Source: Chloroflexota bacterium | GTDB lineage: Bacteria > Chloroflexota > Anaerolineae > Aggregatilineales > Aggregatilineaceae | NCBI GenBank assembly: GCA_012729765.1 | Contig: JAAYCM010000135.1 | Span: forward strand, 1-53,388 | Reading direction: 5' to 3' | Length of the DNA: 53,388 nucleotides | Part shown: positions 47,868 through 53,388 of the stretch, one piece after another | Position numbering within the stretch: position 1 is the first letter of the stretch | How the letters are laid out: each line of letters opens with the position of its first letter | Translations under genes and position numbers: made by a program | The notes under the pieces: model-generated | Database searches by the model: none | The model's input: only the letters and a program-made list of their open reading frames with translations | Told to the model about the DNA's origin: nothing

Positions 47868-49193
47868 TTAATCGGTGCGCTCCCAGATGCGCAGCCGCTC
47901 CAGGCGGCAGGTGGCGGGCACGCTGCGCGCGTAGCAGAAAAACGCGACCGAACCGCCGTTGAAGGCATCCTCGCGAAAGGTCATCAGGTGTTGATCGTTG
48001 ACGGCCAGGGCATAGGTGCTGTCGCTCCCGGCGGCGATGGTCAGAACGTTGGTCGCCGCGCCGCGATTGATCGCCGGGCTGGATGTCCAGCTCTGGACCT
48101 CACGCGGGCGGCTGCCGCGCTGGTTGACCGTCACGCGGTACTGCCCCTCGTTTGAGAGGCCGACATAGATGAAGTTGTAGTCGTCCTGATAGTTGAACCA
48201 GACGCCGTAGCGGGCATCGGTTACATCCTCTTCCACCAGTGCGACCTGAGCCTCGATGATGAAATCCTGAAAGCGCGCGTCCTGGATCGATCCCCACGAC
48301 AGCCCATAGTTACGCTGCTCGATCTGCATCAGCGCGATCTCATAGGCCCCATCCGCGATCCGGTTGGCATAGGTGTCGTCCTGGGCTTCGTACCAGGTGA
48401 GCCGGGCATCCTCGTCCTCAAAGGTTTCGTCCACGCGCAGCGTATAGCCGGGATATTCGGTCTGGGGCAGGGCCGGGGTGGGGACGCGCTCCGCTTCTTC
48501 CAGCGCGGTATGCTGCACGGTGTAGACAAGGCTCACATTGCCGGTAGTTGAGCGCGCGGAATTGAGGCCCACGTTCCAGTTTTCATCCGGGTGAAACTCC
48601 AGCGCGGCCTGACCGAGCACCTCGACCGAGGCGAACCACTCGTACAAGGCCCCATCCGACGCGCTGACCACCGCCGCCAGCGGATCGTCTGCGGCATCCC
48701 CCTCGGCCTGCCAGTTACGGAAGCCGATTGCCAGGCTCGACGCCAGCGCGTCCAGCCCAAACACCTCAGCCGCCTGGTAGCGCTGGTTGCGCACGATCAC
48801 GATCCACAGGGTCGCGCGGTCGGTAGTGGGCCGCAGGCCGATTTCCAGTGGGAAGCGCGTCAGATCAAACTGCTCGTCTTCGATGCCGGATCGGTTGGCG
48901 GGATAGAGCAGGTAGCTGTAGCTGCCCTGGTCGCCGGTCAGCAGCGCGAAAAGCTGGATACGCTGCGTATTGTCGGCGCGCAGCAGCTTGATCGAAGGCA
49001 GCGTGACCTGCAAACGCTCGCCGGTCGGGGCGCTGCCGCTGATGTGGAGCGCCTCGGCGGAGGGTGTGGGCGGGGAGGTCGGCGTCATGATCGCGTCGGC
49101 GCGTTCGGTTGGATCGGCGCGGCGGGGCGAGCAGGCCAGCAGCACGCCGGCCAGCATCAGGCTCAGGAGTGTGAGGGTAAGCGGACGCTTCAT
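47868..49193 (-). CDS. Lipoprotein with C-terminal LamG/DUF1080-like domain
   Basis: A 441-residue lipoprotein (lipobox LLAC, Cys21) with a Thr/Pro-rich linker. The middle part (about 50-225) is beta-rich and unrecognised. The C-terminal 190 residues have the pattern of concanavalin-like sandwich domains (DETFEDEDARLTW, YGVWFNYQDDYNFIYVGLS, GQYRV, GGSVAFFCYAR), as in DUF1080-type glycan-binding or hydrolase domains. It lies 29 bases after the large GAP1-like gene on the same strand and is probably its operon partner. It ends 5 bases from the convergent membrane protein gene. Confidence 0.78.
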   Translation of the reverse strand: MKRPLTLTLLSLMLAGVLLACSPRRADPTERADAIMTPTSPPTPSAEALHISGSAPTGERLQVTLPSIKLLRADNTQRIQLFALLTGDQGSYSYLLYPANRSGIEDEQFDLTRFPLEIGLRPTTDRATLWIVIVRNQRYQAAEVFGLDALASSLAIGFRNWQAEGDAADDPLAAVVSASDGALYEWFASVEVLGQAALEFHPDENWNVGLNSARSTTGNVSLVYTVQHTALEEAERVPTPALPQTEYPGYTLRVDETFEDEDARLTWYEAQDDTYANRIADGAYEIALMQIEQRNYGLSWGSIQDARFQDFIIEAQVALVEEDVTDARYGVWFNYQDDYNFIYVGLSNEGQYRVTVNQRGSRPREVQSWTSSPAINRGAATNVLTIAAGSDSTYALAVNDQHLMTFREDAFNGGSVAFFCYARSVPATCRLERLRIWERTD

Positions 49194-49222
49194 GTGTCGG
49201 CTAACGGGCTGTGCCGGGACGG

Positions 49223-52200
49223 TTACGAGCGCGGGCGCGCGTGTTTCTGCGCAAAATAGCCATTGATCCAGCGCAGCGCCTCGATCGCGGTCGTGGGCTG
49301 GCGCTGGCCGGTTTCGAGCTGGCGGCCCTGGCCGCTGTCGGCAAAGACGCGGTCGTTGGCGTTGTCGGCGATGATACTGACCACATCGGCGAGATGCTGG
49401 CAGTCCTGCGCCACCTGTTCGCGCAGAAACTGCTTGTCATAGAGTGAAACGCCGTTCCACAGGCTGACCAGTTCCTCGACCAATGCCTGGGACGTGACTT
49501 GCCGGGTATGCTCGGCGTCGAAGGCAGTGTGCAGATCGCTGAGAAACGGCACGATCTGGTTCGTCTCGCGCAGGATCATGGCTGCCGAGCGCGTGCCAAA
49601 GACGTGTGGAATCGACGAGCGGTGCAGGTTGAGTGCGATGATCCGCCCGTCGGCGAAGTGCCCCCCGATGAAGCGCAGCAGGTCCACGCCGCAGCGCGGC
49701 GCGAGGGCGGTGCGGATCAGCCGCTCTTCGACCGGCTGGCGATCAATTCGGCGGGTGCGGCCCTGACCCAGCTTGTAGACCAGATGCATGATCTGCGCGA
49801 TATTCCGCGCGATCTGCTGGCGATCTTCTGCCGACAGCCCGCCGGTCAGCGTGTCCAGTTCCTGGCGCAGGCGGTGGGTGGGCGGCAGATCTTTGGTGTT
49901 GTAATAGGTGCAGGCGAGATCGGTCAGCATTTGCACGGCCAGGTGCACGTCCTCGGCGAACTGCTGGATGCCGTTGTCGCCCACGACACAGCGCAGCAGG
50001 TAGGTTGCCCACAGCGGCTCGACAAGCTGCTCGCTCAGGCTGCCGCCGAAGACGGCCAGCGTGTCGGGCACCTGCTCAATCGGAATCCGGCGCAGATAGT
50101 GGCGCAGCAGCTCGTAGGCCGACTCGGCAACCGACATGTCCCAGGCGAGAGCATGCCACATCTGCGTGACCAGTTCGGCCCCTGGCTTCCCGCGCGAGAC
50201 GGCGTGCTCGACGATGGCAGCACCGACATGCAGCGCGCTTGCGGTATCGTGCCGCCGCACATGGAAGCCCAGCAGCTTGAGCGTATACTCGTCGCCTACC
50301 GCCCCGGTCAACTGGTGATCTTTGAAGAGCATAGTCGTCAGGCGGCTGGCGGCATAGTCCTGATCGTCGGCCCACTGGCGGTTGGCGAGGCAGTTCGCCA
50401 GAATTACAGCGCGCGGTTCCGGACGAATCTGGCTGCCTTCCAGGCACGCGGCGGCCTCGGACAGGCGCTCCGGCGCGAGCCGCACCGTGCGGAACACGTC
50501 ACCCGCCAGTTTGGTGAACGTGCCAAGCTGTTCCGGGCCGAACACGGTTGTCTGGTAGAACTCCAGCAAGGCGACTGCATAGTCAAACTGGTTGATGTGC
50601 AGCAGCAGTTGGATCAGGATACTGGGGCCGGGCGGCTCCAGCGTGCGAATGGTTGCAAGCTGGCTCAGCTCCTCGACGACCTGATGGATCAGTGTCTCAT
50701 AATCGGTGGCGCGCGAAGACTGTGCCAGCGCGAGCAGCGCCTTGAGCGCCGCCGTGTCGAGCAGGGCAGTCCGCTGCAAGTACATCGCCGTCTCGACAAA
50801 ACGCAGCAGGATCAGCGGCTGGTACTGATCGCCAAACGCACGCGCGCCCCGGTCGAGCAGGCGTGGCGCGGGCGTGCCTGCCGGTGTAGTAGGCTGCAGC
50901 CACGCGATCGCGGCCTGGGTATCGCCCGGAAGCTGGCGTACCAGCCGGACATCTCCCAGCAGGCCGTTGAAGAGACCGGCGGGCAGCGCTTCTGCCGCCA
51001 TCAGGAAGACCGCCTGGGCCAGTCCCGCGTGATCCTGCGCTGCCGGGCGCGCCAGTTCGATCAGCTCGAAGAGTGTGCTTTCGGTCGAGGCGGACGTGCT
51101 GACCTGTTTCACCTGTGTGATGAAGTCGATTGCGGCCTGGAACTGCTGGGTCTTTAGCAGGTCGGACAGGTGCTGCCGGGCCGCTTCGTGCAGCAGGTTG
51201 GGCCAGCGCAGACGCGCGGTTTCAGGAACACGCACCAGCCAGCGCTCCACCAGTTGGTAGACGGCGTGCGCCTGCCCGCCCTGAATCACGCCTTGCAGGT
51301 GATGGGTCACGGTGCGGGCGGTGGCCTCGTTGTCCAGCGCAATGGCCGGAATCACGTCGGCAGCAGCCGGATCGCTCAGGGCCAGCACGAACGCGAGCAG
51401 GTGGCGGGTGTAGGTCTGGCGCAGATCGTCGGTCAGAGTCGGGTCTTCGCGCAGGATCGCGGCGACCGTCTCATGATCGGCGGGTAGACCTTCGCTCACG
51501 GTGCGGTCTACGGCAGCCCGGCGGGCCACCCACGACAACATACTCGCCAGGTTATCGGCCTGCGACGCGCGCCAGACGGTGGTTTGCGTCAGCCGGGTGG
51601 TTTCTTCACAGACCAGCGACGGGTCGAGCTTGAATTGGGTCAGAATGTAGCGGCTGTAAGGGTCGTCGGGCGGGATTGTGCGCAGCTCACCGGCGCCCCA
51701 GTCAAAGACCAGGTGGCGCTCCGGCGCGGCGACTCCCTGGCCCAGGAATTTGATCTGCACGGCGCTGCGCAGCGGATCGGCCAGATAGGTCGCAAAGGTG
51801 ATCCCGATGCGGGCCGGGATCGGCAGCAGGTTGAGCAGCCCTTGCACGAATGTCAGGCGGCGCTCCAGCGAGGCCGGGGCGTTGAGTACCGCGATCGGCA
51901 TTCCCTGGACCAACCCGGCCAGCACGCCCTCGACTACCTTGAAGGAGTCGCCACAGGCTACGAGTAAGGCCAGCAGCGCGTCGGATTGGGCCTGTGAGCC
52001 GGGCAGCGGCGGAATACGCAGCTCGTAGGCCGAGAGCTGCGGCTTGATCGCCGTGAAGGATGGCATCTCCATCATGCCGAGCGGCTGCAAGGCCAGCACG
52101 TTCCCTTTGAGCAGGCGCAGTGCGGCCAGCGGCACACGGAGATAGAGAATCTGCGGCTGGCCGGCGTCGTTAAGCTGGGCTTTCGCCAGGATGAAGTCGG

Positions 52201-52429
52201 ACTTGCGGCCCCGGAATAGGCCGAGCGCGCCGGGCATCTCTGGAGCTGCTTCGGCAGGGCGCGGCGGCATGAGCGGGGCCGCCTGCAGGCATTCGGTCGC
52301 GTCCTGAGGCGTGAGATTGGGCGTAGACGCGATCACGCCCGGCGTGACGGGCACGCCGCCTGCCTGCCTGACCAGGCTGCCGAAATACAACCGTTCCAGG
52401 TGAAAGATGTGCGATTCTGCCACCGTCAC
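49223..52429 (-). CDS. Large protein, possibly GAP1-like (GTPase-associated protein)
   Basis: A 1068-residue protein without signal or membrane helix. The N-terminal 110 residues (LERLYFGSLVRQ, VIASTPNLTPQDA, ILYLRVPLAALRLL) and the following segment (LLALLVACGD, LLNLLPIPARIGITFATYL) resemble the N-terminal and middle domains of GAP1 proteins described in GTPase-linked bacterial conflict systems. This is pattern similarity only. From about 330 the protein is all-helical, solenoid-like. GTG at 52429 is the outermost start, but GTG at 52423 has the better-spaced GGAG. A partner GTPase is not adjacent; the nearest in the window is at 29676. The gene is followed by a lipoprotein. Confidence 0.75.
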   Translation of the reverse strand: MTVAESHIFHLERLYFGSLVRQAGGVPVTPGVIASTPNLTPQDATECLQAAPLMPPRPAEAAPEMPGALGLFRGRKSDFILAKAQLNDAGQPQILYLRVPLAALRLLKGNVLALQPLGMMEMPSFTAIKPQLSAYELRIPPLPGSQAQSDALLALLVACGDSFKVVEGVLAGLVQGMPIAVLNAPASLERRLTFVQGLLNLLPIPARIGITFATYLADPLRSAVQIKFLGQGVAAPERHLVFDWGAGELRTIPPDDPYSRYILTQFKLDPSLVCEETTRLTQTTVWRASQADNLASMLSWVARRAAVDRTVSEGLPADHETVAAILREDPTLTDDLRQTYTRHLLAFVLALSDPAAADVIPAIALDNEATARTVTHHLQGVIQGGQAHAVYQLVERWLVRVPETARLRWPNLLHEAARQHLSDLLKTQQFQAAIDFITQVKQVSTSASTESTLFELIELARPAAQDHAGLAQAVFLMAAEALPAGLFNGLLGDVRLVRQLPGDTQAAIAWLQPTTPAGTPAPRLLDRGARAFGDQYQPLILLRFVETAMYLQRTALLDTAALKALLALAQSSRATDYETLIHQVVEELSQLATIRTLEPPGPSILIQLLLHINQFDYAVALLEFYQTTVFGPEQLGTFTKLAGDVFRTVRLAPERLSEAAACLEGSQIRPEPRAVILANCLANRQWADDQDYAASRLTTMLFKDHQLTGAVGDEYTLKLLGFHVRRHDTASALHVGAAIVEHAVSRGKPGAELVTQMWHALAWDMSVAESAYELLRHYLRRIPIEQVPDTLAVFGGSLSEQLVEPLWATYLLRCVVGDNGIQQFAEDVHLAVQMLTDLACTYYNTKDLPPTHRLRQELDTLTGGLSAEDRQQIARNIAQIMHLVYKLGQGRTRRIDRQPVEERLIRTALAPRCGVDLLRFIGGHFADGRIIALNLHRSSIPHVFGTRSAAMILRETNQIVPFLSDLHTAFDAEHTRQVTSQALVEELVSLWNGVSLYDKQFLREQVAQDCQHLADVVSIIADNANDRVFADSGQGRQLETGQRQPTTAIEALRWINGYFAQKHARPRS

Positions 52430-52485
52430 TCCACTTGCTCAAACTGCCACACACGTTCCAGCCGCGTGCTGAGGATGACGCCTTT

Positions 52486-52509
52486 ATTGTACAGGAAGGT
52501 ACGCTTCCA
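52486..52509 (-). promoter_or_regulatory. Possible promoter of the GAP1-like gene
   Basis: On the minus strand TACAAT at 52486-52491 has a TTCGCA-like −35 about 18 bp upstream. It lies in the 93-base gap after the pyrophosphatase gene. Confidence 0.35.
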
Positions 52510-52522
52510 TGCGAAGCGGATG

Positions 52523-53086
52523 TCAGCCGTCCTGGAGATAATTTTTCAGCGCATCGAGGGCGCGGGCACGCATCGAGATTTTCATCTTGTCCTCGCGCGC
52601 CATCTCGCCATAGGTCAGCGCGAAGCCGTCCGGCTGGAAGATGCTGTCCCAGCCGAAGCCGTGCTCGCCGCGCGGTGCAGCGGTGATCGTGCCCCCGGTC
52701 TGCCCGACGAACTGCCGGACCTCGCGCCCATCGTACAGGCACAGCACCACTGTCGCAGTCGCCCGCCGGTCGTCCCAGGCGTCAAGCTGGCGGCACAGAC
52801 CCGCCTCACCGACTGCTCCCAGCACCCACTTGATCAGCGCGCCGGGATAGCCGCTCCACGCCACCAGCCCCAGGCCGGTATCTTCGACCAGCACCGGGCC
52901 GGCCTGCAGATGCTCGTAGGCTTTGCGCGCCTTGTACGCGGCCACCTCGCCCGGATCGAGCGACTGGATTTCGGGCAGGTCGAGCACGACTCGCGCCACC
53001 TGCACGCCGCATCCGGCCAGCGCGCCACGAATCTCGCGGTATTTCTCTTCATTGGACGAAACAAAGGTGAGTGTATCTCTCAACAT
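52523..53086 (-). CDS. ITP/XTP pyrophosphatase, Ham1/RdgB family
   Basis: A 187-residue enzyme. Motifs are FVSSNEEKYREI (substrate loop; usual form xxNxxKxxEI), VEDTGLGL, GYPGALIKW, GEHGFGWDSIF, YGEMAREDKMKISMRARAL (with the Ser-x-Arg signature). It hydrolyses non-canonical purine nucleotides such as ITP, dITP and XTP to monophosphates, keeping them out of DNA and RNA. Start at 53086 is supported by AAGGA about 7 bases upstream; the frame stays open for 66 codons before it, through promoter sequence. It is the first gene of a run that may continue into the GAP1-like gene. Confidence 0.9.
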   Translation of the reverse strand: MLRDTLTFVSSNEEKYREIRGALAGCGVQVARVVLDLPEIQSLDPGEVAAYKARKAYEHLQAGPVLVEDTGLGLVAWSGYPGALIKWVLGAVGEAGLCRQLDAWDDRRATATVVLCLYDGREVRQFVGQTGGTITAAPRGEHGFGWDSIFQPDGFALTYGEMAREDKMKISMRARALDALKNYLQDG

Positions 53087-53122
53087 GTGTGATCCTTCAT
53101 GACGGGTCCTGCCAGCCACCGT

Positions 53123-53131
53123 ATTGTAGCA
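53123..53131 (-). promoter_or_regulatory. Extended -10 element of the pyrophosphatase gene
   Basis: On the minus strand TGC-TACAAT lies about 37 bases before the start; no good −35 is seen. Confidence 0.35.
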
Positions 53132-53208
53132 TGATGCGCCGGGTAAGACTGACAACCGTGAATCACCTGATGAATGATACGTTTTCACCTGCCTTTCGTT
53201 ATAGTCGC

Positions 53209-53237
53209 CTGACAGTCCCCGGTACATCGGGTATGAT
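53209..53237 (+). promoter_or_regulatory. Promoter of the last gene in the window
   Basis: CTGACA (53209-53214) and TATGAT (53232-53237) are 17 bp apart, 49 bases before the start at 53287. Confidence 0.65.
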
Positions 53238-53286
53238 GAAGTCAGCAGCATACTTAGGCGACTAGACTTTTGGGAGAGAACCACTT

Positions 53287-53388
53287 ATGGCGACTTTGAC
53301 GCCCGAACAGCTGCGGCAGGAGCACACGGTGCTGGCCGAGTTCCGCTATGACGTGCAGCCGGTGGAGCGCGGCTATGCCAACCGCACG
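53287..53388 (+). CDS. N-terminus of a probable aldehyde:ferredoxin oxidoreductase (cut by window end)
   Basis: Thirty-four codons are visible (MATLTPEQLRQEH..., ending ERGYANRT). GGGAGAG lies 8 bases before the ATG and a good promoter is upstream. The closing segment with GYANR resembles the start of aldehyde:ferredoxin oxidoreductase family proteins, tungsten-pterin enzymes that oxidise aldehydes to acids. The rest of the gene is outside the window, so this is tentative; it fits the tandem moeA genes 12 kb upstream. Confidence 0.45.
   Translation, partial: MATLTPEQLRQEHTVLAEFRYDVQPVERGYANRT

Noticed and set aside
49499..51157. 552-codon plus-strand frame inside the GAP1-like gene
   Set aside because: The composition is antisense-like and there is no ribosome binding site; the minus-strand gene is continuous across it.

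Overview
The window is high-GC bacterial chromosome that reads most like a Chloroflexi (Anaerolineae-type) genome. This is inference from gene content: a TPR protein of the kind common in that phylum, DUF4397/fasciclin secreted proteins, MoeA fused to a periplasmic-binding-like domain, a conservon/MglA-type GTPase with roadblock proteins, and lipoproteins with C-terminal SGNH-like or TolB-like domains. No rRNA, tRNA, insertion sequence, phage gene or CRISPR array was seen. Genes are dense and often overlap as ATGA, TGATG or GTGA, which indicates translational coupling.

Layout. 1-2908: 3' part of rpoB, closed by a strong terminator and not followed by rpoC. 3068-7319: a zinc-finger microprotein, a giant repeat lipoprotein and an unknown gene. 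7490-17436: an envelope polysaccharide block (DUF348/G5/TolB-like lipoprotein; glycosidase-like plus O-antigen-ligase protein running in frame into a macro domain; UDP-glucuronate decarboxylase; second O-antigen ligase; GtrA; receiver protein; GT4 glycosyltransferase). 17483-20217: tightly packed beta-flower-like protein, hotdog thioesterase, ChlI-like AAA+ ATPase and membrane protein. 20318-23487: acpP, type 2 IPP isomerase, a lipoprotein and hemW.

23608-30203 is a one-directional signalling island behind a near-consensus promoter: Ser/Thr kinase with a PQQ-type propeller, PP2C phosphatase, J-domain/VWA fusion, zinc-ribbon FHA protein, a 79-residue unknown, an OmpR-type regulator and a conservon-type GTPase. 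A roadblock protein (33305-33676) and a pseudo-receiver/roadblock fusion (34066-35193) lie within 5 kb. Together they suggest a phosphorylation- and GTPase-controlled circuit and are the best candidate here for an undescribed system.

30218-33146 (minus) is pyrG, an adenosine/adenine deaminase and a small unknown. 35402-37141 is formate-tetrahydrofolate ligase. 38532-41704 holds two tandem moeA genes, and the window ends in what looks like the start of an aldehyde:ferredoxin oxidoreductase, so a tungsten/molybdenum cofactor theme is plausible. Other genes include rluD, a secreted DUF4397/fasciclin protein, a nitrilase homologue lacking its catalytic cysteine, threonine aldolase, a CPBP-like membrane protein, a large GAP1-like protein and an ITP/XTP pyrophosphatase.

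All family assignments come from motif reading by eye; no search was run. Promoters and terminators are hand-read sequence matches.
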